Source: Zobellia nedashkovskayae (GTDB lineage: Bacteria > Bacteroidota > Bacteroidia > Flavobacteriales > Flavobacteriaceae). Taken from it: a DNA stretch of 64,000 bases. This document shows, piece by piece, positions 33,039-42,607 of this stretch. The notes under the pieces are model-generated. The model had not been told where the DNA came from and made no database searches. It saw only the letters and a list, made by a program, of their open reading frames with translations. The DNA is taken from the NCBI RefSeq assembly GCF_015330125.1, contig NZ_JADDXR010000002.1, positions 4,600,685 to 4,664,684 on the forward strand, in the 5' to 3' direction. Every line of letters begins with the position of its first letter. The stretch's first letter is position 1. The translations under genes were made by a program, and so were the position numbers.

Positions 33039-34385
33039 ATGAATATTTACCTCGTATATTTATTAATTGGACTTGTATGCCTGGCCTTGGGTTACCTCTT
33101 AGGGAACTATATTCAGAACTTAAAGACGAAGTCTGCCCATAGTGCACTTGAAGAACGAGAGCAACAACTAAACGCCAACCTTGGTATATTAGAACAGCGA
33201 TTACGCGATAGCGATGTGCTTAAAATAAATCTTCAGGCAGAAAAAGAACAGATGGGTAACCAGATTGTTCGGTATCAAGCAGATTTAGAAAATCTTCAAC
33301 TTAAAAATACAGATCAAAAAGAAGAAGTAGAAAAGCTCCAAGAAAAATTCACCAAAGAATTTGAGAACCTTGCCAATAAAATTTTAGAGGAAAAAAGCTT
33401 AAAGTTCACTGAGCGTAACGAAAAGAATATTAAAGATATTTTATCTCCCTTAAATGACAAAATACAGCTTTTTGAGAAGAAGGTCGAAGAAAGCCAGAAG
33501 GAGAATATTAGTATTCATTCCGCTTTAAAAGAACAACTTTTAAATCTACAGAATCAAAACCTGAAGATTACCCAAGAGGCCGAAAATCTTACCAAAGCTC
33601 TAAAAGGCGATAGTAAGATGCAAGGAAACTGGGGTGAGTTGGTATTGGAACGCGTACTTGAAAAATCAGGATTAGAAAAAGACCGTGAATATACGGTTCA
33701 GCAAAGTTTTACTAGAGAAGATGGCTCTAGAGTACTTCCTGATGTAGTCATACACCTTCCCGATGGTAAAAAAATGGTTGTGGATTCAAAAGTATCCCTT
33801 ACGGATTACGAGCGTTTTGTAAATGCGGAGGACGATATGCGGGACAAATACCTAAAAGACCACATTAACTCCCTCAAAAGGCATGTTGATCAACTTTCAG
33901 CAAAAAAATACGAAGACCTTTATGCTATGGAAAGTCCGGACTTTGTTTTGATGTTCGTTCCTATAGAACCTGCTTTTGCCATTGCCATAAATAACGATAA
34001 CAACCTGTATAACAAAGCTTTTGAACAAAATATTATTATCGTTACTCCATCTACCCTATTAGCTACATTACGCACTATTGATAGTATGTGGAATAACGAA
34101 AAACAACAACGTAATGCATTGGAAATTGCTAGACAAGCAGGTGCCCTTTATGATAAGTTTGAGGGTTTTGTAAACGACCTTACCAAGGTTGGCAAGAAAA
34201 TGGACGAGGCTAAATCCGAGTATAAAGGAGCCATGAACAAGCTTGTTGAAGGCCGTGGAAACATTGTAGTAAGTATAGAAAAATTAAAAATAATGGGAGC
34301 AAAAGCTAAAAAATCAATCCCAGAACCAATATTAAAACGCGCTCAAGATGATGATTTTGAAAGCGAACTAAAACTAAAATCATGA
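33039..34385 (+). CDS. rmuC: DNA recombination protein RmuC
   Basis: The 448-residue protein has one N-terminal membrane helix (residues 3-25) and a long coiled coil (about 30-180, many E/L/K/Q heptads). The RmuC nuclease-like domain follows, with MQGNWGELVLERVLEKSGL, LPDVVIHLPDGKKMVVDSKV (the PD-(D/E)XK core), and TPSTLLATLRTID. RmuC proteins limit inversions at short inverted repeats and have been tied to anti-foreign-DNA activity. The end overlaps the next gene by 4 bp (ATGA). Confidence 0.93.
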   Translation: MNIYLVYLLIGLVCLALGYLLGNYIQNLKTKSAHSALEEREQQLNANLGILEQRLRDSDVLKINLQAEKEQMGNQIVRYQADLENLQLKNTDQKEEVEKLQEKFTKEFENLANKILEEKSLKFTERNEKNIKDILSPLNDKIQLFEKKVEESQKENISIHSALKEQLLNLQNQNLKITQEAENLTKALKGDSKMQGNWGELVLERVLEKSGLEKDREYTVQQSFTREDGSRVLPDVVIHLPDGKKMVVDSKVSLTDYERFVNAEDDMRDKYLKDHINSLKRHVDQLSAKKYEDLYAMESPDFVLMFVPIEPAFAIAINNDNNLYNKAFEQNIIIVTPSTLLATLRTIDSMWNNEKQQRNALEIARQAGALYDKFEGFVNDLTKVGKKMDEAKSEYKGAMNKLVEGRGNIVVSIEKLKIMGAKAKKSIPEPILKRAQDDDFESELKLKS

Positions 34386-34747
34386 AAAAGTCGCTTTTTG
34401 TAACCTTGGGAATTATCGTTGCCCTATTTGGTATTGTTTATGCCTTTATTTATTTTGTAACCTACAGTGATGGAATACGTTCTGGAGAGCTGATTAAAAT
34501 AAGTCACAAAGGAGTTATTGTAAAAACTTGGGAAGGAGAGATAAGTCAAGGTATTTCTGGAGCTCAAATCTTTTCTTTTTCTGTTTTAGACAAGGATAAA
34601 GAAGTTATTAAGCAATTGCAAGAACACCAAGGACAGTATGTAAAATTACATTATGTTGAACGGTTTGCTACTTTTGTTTGGCTTGGCGATAGTAAATATT
34701 TTGTGACCAAAGTAGAGCTAGAAAATTCACCACATTTTAAAAACTAA
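34382..34747 (+). CDS. Small single-pass membrane protein between rmuC and a thioesterase
   Basis: The 121-residue protein has one N-terminal membrane helix (about 5-27) and an extracytoplasmic beta-rich domain: GELIKISHKGVIVKTWEGEI, QGAQ-like loop, and GQYVKLHYVERF. It overlaps rmuC by 4 bp and shares its last base with the thioesterase start, so the three genes form an operon. As I recall, homologues in some genomes are called 6-phosphogluconate dehydrogenase. That name is not supported: there is no nucleotide-binding fold and the real gnd lies 3 kb away. The function is unknown. Confidence 0.75.
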   Translation: MKKSLFVTLGIIVALFGIVYAFIYFVTYSDGIRSGELIKISHKGVIVKTWEGEISQGISGAQIFSFSVLDKDKEVIKQLQEHQGQYVKLHYVERFATFVWLGDSKYFVTKVELENSPHFKN

Positions 34748-35292
34748 TGGAAAAATTTAAAACCGCTAACGAATCAAGGGTTTCAATTACAGAACTCATG
34801 CTACCCTCCCACTCAAATTTTGGAGGAAAGGTTCATGGAGGGCATATACTTAGTCTTATGGATCAGATTGCTTTTGCGTGTGCTTCAAAACATTCGCAAA
34901 TGTATTGTGTAACTGCCTCTGTAAACCGGGTAGACTTTTTACACCCCGTAGAAGTAGGCGAACTCTTAACACTTCGCGCTTCCATTAATTATACAGGAAG
35001 AACATCTATGGTAGTTGGGGTTCGTGTAGAATCTCAAGATATTAAGTCTGGCACAAAACGCCACTGCAACTCATCATATTTTACCATGGTAGCAAAAGAT
35101 GAAGACGGCAGAGGCGTACCAATACCTGGACTACTTTTAGACAACGAACAAGGCGTTAGGCGTTTTGCCAGAAGTAAGAAGCGTAAAGAAGAAGCTTTCT
35201 CTAGAGACACCGAGTTCGACTCTACTCAATTTAAATCAGAACTACATTTAGAAAGTTTAAACGGTGAAAACGTTAAACTTGACCTTCCCTGA
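34747..35292 (+). CDS. Acyl-CoA thioesterase (hotdog fold, YciA/BACH type)
   Basis: The 181-residue protein has the hotdog helix segment FGGKVHGGHILSLMDQIAFACA (about 25-46), followed by VTASVNRVDFLHPVEVGELL and ASINYTGRTSMVVGVRVE. These are the signatures of acyl-CoA thioesterases that hydrolyse medium- to long-chain acyl-CoA in the cytosol. A basic linker and a short C-terminal tail (ELHLESLNGENVKLDLP) follow. Its last 20 bp overlap the end of the convergent pgl gene. Confidence 0.88.
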   Translation: MEKFKTANESRVSITELMLPSHSNFGGKVHGGHILSLMDQIAFACASKHSQMYCVTASVNRVDFLHPVEVGELLTLRASINYTGRTSMVVGVRVESQDIKSGTKRHCNSSYFTMVAKDEDGRGVPIPGLLLDNEQGVRRFARSKKRKEEAFSRDTEFDSTQFKSELHLESLNGENVKLDLP

Positions 35293-35998
35293 TTTTACCA
35301 GCTGCGGCCTCATCTAAAAACCAAACTAAATCACCCAACGTTGGGGCCACCAAATTAGCGGGATAGGTATCACACGCACCTTCACAATTTAGAATTTCTC
35401 CAACCTTTTCTTCCTTGCTAGCTCCCGTAACAAGAAAAGCAACGGTTTTAGAATGATTGATAAGGTTTCCTGTAATTGTAATTCTTTTTTGACCCGAGTC
35501 CGGATGAACAGCCACTTCACAAAGATTTACAGACTTCCACAATTCTATTTCATGTGGAAAAATAGATGCGGTATGACCATCGTCTCCCATACCTAAAATC
35601 ACCAAATCAAACTGCGGAAAACCATTTTTTCCAGGAAGCTCATTTTTTAGCACTTGGGCATAACGAACAGCTTCTTCCTCTGGATCATTCTCTCCCTTAA
35701 TTCTATGAATATTTTCTTCTGGAATTTCAATTTTTGACAAAAGGTGTTCTACTGTCATTTTATAATTGCTCTCATCATCAGTAGGAAGCACACAACGTTC
35801 ATCTCCCCAATAGAAATGAACTAATTTCCAGTCAATACTAGCGCCAAATTCCTTTGCAAGAACATCAAAAACTATTTTTGGTGTGCTTCCTCCGGAAAGT
35901 GCTACATGAAAGGGCTCGTCTCCTTTTGCTTTCTCGGCAAAATAATTTGAAAACTCTTTAGCAACTTCGTTTTTATCCTGATATATCTTTAATTCCAT
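35273..35998 (-). CDS. pgl: 6-phosphogluconolactonase
   Basis: The 241-residue protein belongs to the NagB/RpiA-like lactonase family: HVALSGGSTPKIVFDVL (about 32-48), VHFYWGDERCV, and FDLVILGMGDDGHTASIFP with the catalytic His near 155. It hydrolyses 6-phosphogluconolactone to 6-phosphogluconate in the oxidative pentose phosphate pathway. It lies 55 bp downstream of zwf on the same strand, so the two are likely co-transcribed. Its end overlaps the thioesterase gene by 20 bp on the opposite strand. Confidence 0.95.
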   Translation of the reverse strand: MELKIYQDKNEVAKEFSNYFAEKAKGDEPFHVALSGGSTPKIVFDVLAKEFGASIDWKLVHFYWGDERCVLPTDDESNYKMTVEHLLSKIEIPEENIHRIKGENDPEEEAVRYAQVLKNELPGKNGFPQFDLVILGMGDDGHTASIFPHEIELWKSVNLCEVAVHPDSGQKRITITGNLINHSKTVAFLVTGASKEEKVGEILNCEGACDTYPANLVAPTLGDLVWFLDEAAAGKIREGQV

Positions 35999-36053
35999 AG
36001 TCTATTTTAAAATATACAAAAGGCCGTTCTAAGAACAGCACGCCACATAATGA

Positions 36054-37586
36054 TTAACAAATAACACAAAAACCAGGGTCGTCCGTTAAGTTTGGCCCAG
36101 GATTCCTCCATTCACCGATTCCTTCTATTAATTCATGAGAATTTTCAGGGCCCCAAACACCTGCGGCGTACCCGTACATTCTAACATCTTTACCACTAGA
36201 CCAATACTTTAATATAGGATCCACAAATTCCCAAGCAGCTTCAACTTCATCTGCTCTAGCATATAATGTAGCATCACCTTGCATAGCATCTAACAATAAA
36301 CGCTCATATGCATCCATAACGTGAGTCTCCGCTAAACTAGAGTAATAAAAATCCAGATTTGCTCGCTCCACTTTAAATCCTTGACCAGGTACTTTTACTC
36401 CAAATTTCAATAAAATACCTTCATCTGGTTGAATACGGATAACCAACTTGTTATCCTTACTATCCAATCCTGATTCCTGAAATATCTGGTGATGTGGCGT
36501 TTTAAAGTGAATAACAACTTCCGTTGCCTTTGTTGGCATTCTCTTGGCCGTACGAACGTAGAACGGCGTATCTTTCCACCTCCAGTTATCAACAAAAAAC
36601 TTAATAGCTGCAAATGTTTCAGTGGTAGAATCTTTACCTACCCCATCTTCTTCGCGGTAGCCTTTTACTTCTTGACCATCAATTACGGATGTTGTGTACT
36701 GCGCCCTAATCGTATTATCGAATAGTTCTTTATCTGTTTTCATCACCCTAAGGGACTTAAGCGCTTTAACCTTTTCGTTTCGGATGTCTTCTGGAGCATC
36801 GCTAATAGGTGGTTCCATAACAATTAACGAAACTATCTGTAGCAAATGGTTTTGGAACATATCTCTTAAAGCTCCGGAAGTATCATAATAACCGCCTCTC
36901 TTTTCCACACCAACACTTTCTGCATTGGTAATTTCTACATGATGGATATAATTACGGTTCCAAAGTGGTTCAAAAATACTATTGGCAAAACGTGTTATCA
37001 GAAGATTCTGCACCGTTTCTTTACCCAAATAGTGATCTATTCTATAGATTTGATCTTCTTTAAAAAACTTCTGAAGACCAGAATTGAGTTGTTTGGCCGT
37101 ATCTAGACTATAACCAAAAGGTTTTTCTACGATCAATCTTTTCCACCCGTTGTTTTGAGTACTCATACCGGCTTCTGCCAAGTTATGGGCTATTGTCTCA
37201 TATAAAGTAGGAGGTGTAGAAAGGTAATATATAATGTTGCCAGAAGTCTGGTATTTGTTCTTTAAATCCTCTACCCTTTTACGCAAACGGCTATAATCCG
37301 TATCGTAACTCCCACCTAAATCTTCATAAAAGAATTTATCTGCAAAGTTTTTTATATACTCGTCCGATAGGTCTTTTAGTTTATTTTTTAAGTATGTACT
37401 TTCTGATACCACTTTTTTCCTAAAAGCGCTATCTGTCATATCACTTCTACTTGCCCCTAGAACTATAAAATTTTCAGGAAGTTGATCTGCCTGATGGAGG
37501 TTAAAAAGTGCGGGAACAAGTTTTCTTGCTGTAAGGTCGCCAGATGCGCCAAATATCACAAGAATCTGATTTTCTGTTTTATTCAT
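36054..37586 (-). CDS. zwf: Glucose-6-phosphate 1-dehydrogenase
   Basis: The 510-residue protein has the coenzyme fingerprint FGASGDLTARKL (12-23) and the active-site peptide YRIDHYLGKE (181-190) with its catalytic His and Lys. Substrate-binding segments follow (SVGVEKRGGYYDTSGALRD). It oxidises glucose-6-phosphate with NAD(P) and feeds the pentose phosphate pathway. It heads the zwf-pgl operon, divergent from gnd across a 172-bp control region, so all three oxidative-branch enzymes are encoded together. Confidence 0.96.
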   Translation of the reverse strand: MNKTENQILVIFGASGDLTARKLVPALFNLHQADQLPENFIVLGASRSDMTDSAFRKKVVSESTYLKNKLKDLSDEYIKNFADKFFYEDLGGSYDTDYSRLRKRVEDLKNKYQTSGNIIYYLSTPPTLYETIAHNLAEAGMSTQNNGWKRLIVEKPFGYSLDTAKQLNSGLQKFFKEDQIYRIDHYLGKETVQNLLITRFANSIFEPLWNRNYIHHVEITNAESVGVEKRGGYYDTSGALRDMFQNHLLQIVSLIVMEPPISDAPEDIRNEKVKALKSLRVMKTDKELFDNTIRAQYTTSVIDGQEVKGYREEDGVGKDSTTETFAAIKFFVDNWRWKDTPFYVRTAKRMPTKATEVVIHFKTPHHQIFQESGLDSKDNKLVIRIQPDEGILLKFGVKVPGQGFKVERANLDFYYSSLAETHVMDAYERLLLDAMQGDATLYARADEVEAAWEFVDPILKYWSSGKDVRMYGYAAGVWGPENSHELIEGIGEWRNPGPNLTDDPGFCVIC

Positions 37587-37697
37587 AATGAGATGGTATC
37601 CATATACTATTTGAAAGGTTAAAAGTATCGAAAAGATGCAGTAATACCAACGAGTTTACCCTAAGATAATCTTACATTTCAATAATTTCGTTTAATT

Positions 37698-37734
37698 TTG
37701 GTTGTATCGACCAATAATATCACTTTAATGGTCG
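37698..37734. promoter_or_regulatory. Overlapping inverted repeats in the zwf/gnd divergent control region
   Basis: TTGGT-N7-ACCAA (37698-37714) and CGACCA-N15-TGGTCG (37708-37734) share the segment ACCA. They lie 25 to 60 bp before gnd. They could be an operator for the divergent pair or form a hairpin in the gnd leader; the sequence does not decide. Confidence 0.4.
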
Positions 37735-37758
37735 TCCATGTAATTTTAAAATTAGAAG

Positions 37759-39171
37759 ATGGAAGAAAAATATGATTTTGGATTAGTTGGCCTAGGTGTT
37801 ATGGGGCGTAACTTTATATTAAATGTAGCCGATAATGGTTTTTCTGCCTACGGACATGATTTAGACCCTGAAAAAGTAGCCGCTTTAAAGGAAGAGGGTG
37901 GTCACGAAGCCAAGGTAAATGCCTCTACCAGCATAAAAACCTTTGTTCAAGCTCTAAAAGAGCCAAGAAAAATTATGCTCTTGGTTCCCGCAGGTAAGAT
38001 TGTGGATGCCGTAATTGAAAGTCTTTTGCCGCATATTGACCGAGGTGACATTATTATAGATGGTGGTAATTCCTTTTTTACAGATACTGATCGCCGTGAA
38101 GCTTATCTTCATGACAAGGCTATCAATTTCTTTGGAGCTGGTGTTTCCGGTGGTGCTAAAGGCGCTCGCCTAGGGCCTAGTATTATGCCCGGAGGTTCAA
38201 AATCCGCTTACCAACATATAAAACCTATTTTTGAAGCTGTTTCCGCAAAATACAAAGGAGAACCTTGTGTAGCTTATTTAGGACCAAAATCATCCGGTAA
38301 CTATGTAAAAATGGTTCACAATGGTATTGAATATGGATTAATGCAACTTACTTCCGAAGTTTACGATTTGCTTAAAAAAGCAGGTGATTTTTCTAATGAA
38401 GAAATGCACGATACCTTTTCTAAATGGAACGCAGGTCGTTTGCAGTCTTTTCTAGTTGAAATTACTTCTAAAATTCTTGAGCAAAAAGATGAACTTGGTT
38501 TAGACAAAGGCCATCTAGTAGATCAGATTTTAGACAAAGCAAAACAAAAAGGTACTGGAAAATGGACTAGCCAAAACGCAATGGATCTGGGTATTCCTGT
38601 TCCTTCTATTGATATTGCCGTTAGCATGCGTGAGATATCAGGTCTTAAAGACGAAAGAATAGAAGCCGATAAATTATATGACCGTCCAGAAATTGAGAAA
38701 TTAGACAAAAAAGAATTGGAGAAAATGGCTGAAGAAGCACTTTACTTCTCTTTCATTATCACATATGCGCAAGGACTACATCAATTAGCGGACGCATCCA
38801 AAGAATACAACTACAACCTAGATATTACAACAATTGCAAAAATCTGGCGTGCAGGCTGTATAATTAGAGCTGGCTTATTAGCTGATATTTCAGAGGCTTT
38901 CGAAGCCGACAAAGATTTACCAAACCTTTTACTTTCAAGTCATTTTATTGACAAAGTGAAGAGTACGGTAGGTTCTACAAGAAAATTAGTGGCACACGCT
39001 GCTGCAAATGGTATTCCATTACCTGGAATTTCAAACTCACTTACTTATTTTGATGCTTATACATCTAGTAGGTTACCATTGAACCTTATTCAAGCACAAC
39101 GAGATTTCTTTGGTTCGCACACTTACGAGAGATTGGATAAAGAAGGAATTTTCCATACAGAATGGGAATAG
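37759..39171 (+). CDS. gnd: 6-phosphogluconate dehydrogenase (decarboxylating)
   Basis: The 470-residue protein shows the Rossmann motif GLVGLGVMGRNF (8-19) and IIIDGGNSFFTDT. It also has GAGVSGGAKGARLGPSIMPG (the family signature near 130) and the active-site region KMVHNGIEYGLMQL with its catalytic Lys/His/Asn. The SIDIAVSMREISGLKDER segment and the terminal FHTEW fit the long, E. coli-type enzyme. It converts 6-phosphogluconate to ribulose-5-phosphate, CO2 and NADPH. It is divergent from zwf-pgl. Confidence 0.96.
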   Translation: MEEKYDFGLVGLGVMGRNFILNVADNGFSAYGHDLDPEKVAALKEEGGHEAKVNASTSIKTFVQALKEPRKIMLLVPAGKIVDAVIESLLPHIDRGDIIIDGGNSFFTDTDRREAYLHDKAINFFGAGVSGGAKGARLGPSIMPGGSKSAYQHIKPIFEAVSAKYKGEPCVAYLGPKSSGNYVKMVHNGIEYGLMQLTSEVYDLLKKAGDFSNEEMHDTFSKWNAGRLQSFLVEITSKILEQKDELGLDKGHLVDQILDKAKQKGTGKWTSQNAMDLGIPVPSIDIAVSMREISGLKDERIEADKLYDRPEIEKLDKKELEKMAEEALYFSFIITYAQGLHQLADASKEYNYNLDITTIAKIWRAGCIIRAGLLADISEAFEADKDLPNLLLSSHFIDKVKSTVGSTRKLVAHAAANGIPLPGISNSLTYFDAYTSSRLPLNLIQAQRDFFGSHTYERLDKEGIFHTEWE

Positions 39172-39222
39172 ATAACTAGTTTTGAAGCATCTGAATATAA
39201 TGAGGTTAGAACGTTAAAGGCA

Positions 39223-39789
39223 ATGAACAAATACAGCAATAGATTTTTTTTTATTGAGAAGCCTATTTGGGCCATAGCCAGCGCTCTTGCACTCATTATT
39301 CTAGTTACTTCATGCAAGCGACCAACCGACGAAAAGCCGGTAAAGGTTCTTGACGAACATACTTTAAATAGAAGGGTCGACCGGACAACGGTTGACCCTC
39401 TTACCAAACAGGTATACGTACCTATATATTCCGATATTTATAACCAAACTAGAGATTCTAGAACATTATTGACTGCAACTTTGAGCATAAGAAATACGAG
39501 CTTACGAGACAGCCTATTTATTACGACCATAGATTATTACAATACAGGTGGTGATTTGGTGAGAAATTATTTAGACCAAGCAATCTACCTTCGCCCAATG
39601 GAATCTATAGATTACGTTATTGAGCAGCAAGATACTTCTGGTGGTAGTGGTGCTAATTTTATAATTGACTGGTATTCCAAACGCCCTATTAACCCTTTAT
39701 TCCAAGCCGTAATGGTTGGCGGACTAGGTGCCCAAGCCTTTTCTTTTACTACTGAAGGAATTGATGTAGAAGCACCACCATCTAACTAA
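39223..39789 (+). CDS. DUF3124 family lipoprotein
   Basis: The 188-residue protein has a membrane-like N-terminal segment ending in a lipobox (LIILVTSC, about Cys31). A DUF3124 domain follows, with VYVPIYSDIYNQTRDSRTLL, TLSIRNTSLRDSLFITTIDY, YLRPMESIDYVIEQQD and GGSGANFIIDW. DUF3124 proteins are secreted beta-sandwich proteins of unknown function. It follows gnd by 51 bp but has no metabolic link visible. A hairpin (TACTTCGCA and TGCGAAGTA, 39839-39862) lies downstream. Confidence 0.85.
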   Translation: MNKYSNRFFFIEKPIWAIASALALIILVTSCKRPTDEKPVKVLDEHTLNRRVDRTTVDPLTKQVYVPIYSDIYNQTRDSRTLLTATLSIRNTSLRDSLFITTIDYYNTGGDLVRNYLDQAIYLRPMESIDYVIEQQDTSGGSGANFIIDWYSKRPINPLFQAVMVGGLGAQAFSFTTEGIDVEAPPSN

Positions 39790-39838
39790 AACGTAACCAA
39801 AGCGTAATTGTAAAGGTGCCAATTATCAATGAATTGCC

Positions 39839-39862
39839 TACTTCGCAGTCTATTGCGAAGTA
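39839..39862 (+). terminator. Hairpin after the DUF3124 gene
   Basis: TACTTCGCA, loop GTCTAT, TGCGAAGTA gives a 9-bp stem. Only a weak T stretch follows, so termination is less certain than for the other hairpins in this window. Confidence 0.5.
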
Positions 39863-39925
39863 AATTCCTATATTAGCTAGCCAAAAAGGTCATACCCACA
39901 ATTTTATACTGGCCCAAATATTCTT

Positions 39926-42154
39926 ATGAGTATATTAAGAGCACTTGTATTCGTATTTTTTCTTTCCCATTTAACCAATGTACAGGCTCAGAATACTACA
40001 GAATGGCAAAGAGACACCTTGGAGTCGTATGTCAATAAATCCAATGAAGCTTACGAACAATACAATTACAAAGACGCTATAAAATATGCCTCTACACTTA
40101 TAGAAAAAGGGCATGAATACAACTACGATTACTACGAGTTTTTAGGATACGATATTTTAGGTGGAATTTATTCTGAAACCGAGGATACTATAAAAGGAAG
40201 GATTTATTCTGAAAAAGCTCTGGAACTAGCAAGAACTACTCAGGCAGATAGCCTAGTGGCATGGGGTGCACTTAATTTGGGTATTCTCTATTCCGATAAT
40301 AAGCAGACCTACGCAAAAGCGATTGAGTTCTTTAAGGAAAGTATAAGTTTAAACGAAAAGAACAAAGATTATGACGAGGTCTATTTAACCTATGTTAATC
40401 TTATCTGGACGTATTTAGATAATAACCAAATAGATAAGGCATATACCGTTCTTCAAAAAGCAGAAGCGCTCTCTACAAAAAATGTAGATTCTCTTGATAA
40501 ATTATATATAGACCTTTTATACGGCAAGTATTACTTGGCAAAGAAAAAATATGATTCCGCTGCCCAAAAGCTTGAAAATATAGCGTTTACTGCCGATAAA
40601 AATGAAAATACGGATTTAGCTATTGAAGCCTATGAAGATTTGTCTAAGCTATACAGTGAAACTGACGATTATAGAAAAGCATTTGCCAATCTAGACAAAT
40701 ACAATCAATTTAAGCAGAAGGCGTATACCCTAAAGAAGTTAGAGGAAACTGAAAAGGCAAGGGCAAAATTCGATTTAGAGCAGACACAAAAGGATTTACA
40801 ATCTGCCTTAAAAGAACATGCCTATTCCGAAGAGCTTATTTCTAAGTCAAAGTCGCTTACCACTCTTCTCGTTGTTGTGATAATTATTCTTGTTTTAGCA
40901 CTATTTGGTATCATTGTTTTCTACAAAACAAGAAAGATTTATATCAATAATCTAAAAGCAAAAAATAAGCAACTTAGTATTGCAAATGAAAAGGCAGAGA
41001 AGCTTTCTAAAGTAAAGACCAAGTTTCTTTCTACCGTAAGTCACGAACTACGAACACCCCTGTACGGGGTTATTGGTATATCTACGTTATTAAAAGAAGA
41101 TGAAAACTTAAAGGCCTATGCAGATGACCTCAGTTCTTTAAAATTTTCTGCAGATTATTTACTGGCCCTTATTAATGATGTATTGCTACTAAGCAAGATG
41201 GATGCAGAGGCTATTACCTTATCCAAAATCCCTTATGAATTAGATGTGCTCATTCAAAACATTGTTCGTTCTTTTGAATTTTCGCTGCATGAAAACAGCA
41301 ATAAGCTACACTTACATATAGATAAAAACATACCGAATAACCTTGTTGGTGACCCAATACGGTTTTCGCAAATACTCATAAATCTAATGGGTAATGCCAT
41401 TAAATTTACTGAGAACGGAAACATTTGGCTAAAACTGATTTTAGTAGAGCCTGCTGATAGCACCACCTGCAAAATAAAATTTATCGTAAAGGATGATGGC
41501 GTTGGTATCCCCATTCATATGCAGAAGGAAATTTTTAACGAGTTTACCCAGATTGAAAACAAAAACCACAACTATACAGGCACAGGACTTGGGCTCACCA
41601 TTGTAAAAAAGATTCTAGCACTTTATGGAAGTGAAATTAAACTAACAAGCGAACCTAATAAAGGGGCTAAATTCTGCTTTCAATTAACACTCAAAAAACA
41701 GACCGAACAAAACAAAGAAATTCCGGTTATTAACGGCATTCCTAATACCTCTAATGAACCTAAAGAAGGGAATTTAGCTCATGTCCTTATAGTAGATGAT
41801 AATAGAATAAATCAAAAAGTAACTCAAAAGACTTTAGAAAGACGAAACATTAAATCTAGTTTAGCAGATGATGGTGCCCAAGCCGTAGCCATGAGCAAAG
41901 CCAATGATTATGATTTAATCTTGATGGATATTAATATGCCGAATATAAACGGAATGGAGGCCTCAATAATGATTCGTAAGTTTGATAAAAATATTCCTAT
42001 AATAGCTTTGACAGCGGTTGAATTAGACGAAGGAAGAGAAGAAATACTCAATTCGGGCATCAATGATATCATACACAAGCCCTACAATATTCCTGAATTC
42101 TTGAATACCATTTTTAAATACCTTCCCAAGGAAGAAATGGATTTATCACACTAA
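39926..42154 (+). CDS. Hybrid histidine kinase with TPR sensor region and C-terminal receiver
   Basis: The 742-residue protein has a signal-like N-terminus, about five tetratricopeptide repeats (residues 30-290), a coiled coil and a single membrane helix (about 312-334). The kinase has HisKA with His373 in STVSHELRTPL, and ATPase motifs NLMGNAIKFTENG, DDGVGIP and GTGLGLTIV. A receiver domain follows with the phospho-acceptor Asp668 in LILMDINMP, and a Lys in HKPYN. There is no output domain, so the phosphate should pass to an unlinked partner or phosphotransfer protein. The next gene begins 16 bp downstream. Confidence 0.93.
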   Translation: MSILRALVFVFFLSHLTNVQAQNTTEWQRDTLESYVNKSNEAYEQYNYKDAIKYASTLIEKGHEYNYDYYEFLGYDILGGIYSETEDTIKGRIYSEKALELARTTQADSLVAWGALNLGILYSDNKQTYAKAIEFFKESISLNEKNKDYDEVYLTYVNLIWTYLDNNQIDKAYTVLQKAEALSTKNVDSLDKLYIDLLYGKYYLAKKKYDSAAQKLENIAFTADKNENTDLAIEAYEDLSKLYSETDDYRKAFANLDKYNQFKQKAYTLKKLEETEKARAKFDLEQTQKDLQSALKEHAYSEELISKSKSLTTLLVVVIIILVLALFGIIVFYKTRKIYINNLKAKNKQLSIANEKAEKLSKVKTKFLSTVSHELRTPLYGVIGISTLLKEDENLKAYADDLSSLKFSADYLLALINDVLLLSKMDAEAITLSKIPYELDVLIQNIVRSFEFSLHENSNKLHLHIDKNIPNNLVGDPIRFSQILINLMGNAIKFTENGNIWLKLILVEPADSTTCKIKFIVKDDGVGIPIHMQKEIFNEFTQIENKNHNYTGTGLGLTIVKKILALYGSEIKLTSEPNKGAKFCFQLTLKKQTEQNKEIPVINGIPNTSNEPKEGNLAHVLIVDDNRINQKVTQKTLERRNIKSSLADDGAQAVAMSKANDYDLILMDINMPNINGMEASIMIRKFDKNIPIIALTAVELDEGREEILNSGINDIIHKPYNIPEFLNTIFKYLPKEEMDLSH

Positions 42155-42170
42155 AGAAATCTATTTTAAA

Positions 42171-42521
42171 ATGGCCAAAACTGAATATCACATTTACGTC
42201 ATAGAGCTTTCCAAAAAAGTATTCACAGAAAACAGGCGTTTTCGCGAAGCAAACCCTCAATTTAATGGTGTTTTGGAATGTGTGTATGTTGGAATGACCA
42301 GCAAAACCCCAAAAGAACGTTTTGAACAGCATAAAACAGGATACAGAAACAAAAAGGGACACAACCTATCTTCTAACATTGTAAAAAAATACGGGTCTTA
42401 TTTGCGCCCCAGTCTTTACAATCATATTAAACCATTGACCACTAGGGCTGCAGCTTTAAAAATGGAAGAAATCTTAGCCCTAGAACTTCGCCGAAAACGC
42501 TACGCTGTCTGGTTCAATTAA
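42171..42521 (+). CDS. GIY-YIG domain small protein
   Basis: The 116-residue protein matches a stand-alone GIY-YIG-like domain: IYVIEL replaces GIY, CVYVGMTSKTPKERFEQH supplies the YIG-like strand (YVG) and the helix with Arg, and a C-terminal helix has LKMEEILALELR with the conserved glutamate. GIY-YIG domains usually cleave nucleic acid with one metal ion. The first motif is relaxed, so activity is uncertain. It follows the hybrid kinase gene by 16 bp. Confidence 0.75.
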   Translation: MAKTEYHIYVIELSKKVFTENRRFREANPQFNGVLECVYVGMTSKTPKERFEQHKTGYRNKKGHNLSSNIVKKYGSYLRPSLYNHIKPLTTRAAALKMEEILALELRRKRYAVWFN

Positions 42522-42607
42522 GTACCTCTCCTCTTTTTCATTACATATCAAAAATTAGTAACTTTAGAGAAGTATGTCTCAACGATTAAATACTTCAACT
42601 ACAGCTT

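Noticed and set aside
34382..34747. Possible 6-phosphogluconate dehydrogenase, by the name homologues carry
   Set aside because: No Rossmann motif, 121 residues only, with a membrane helix; the true gnd is at 37759-39171.
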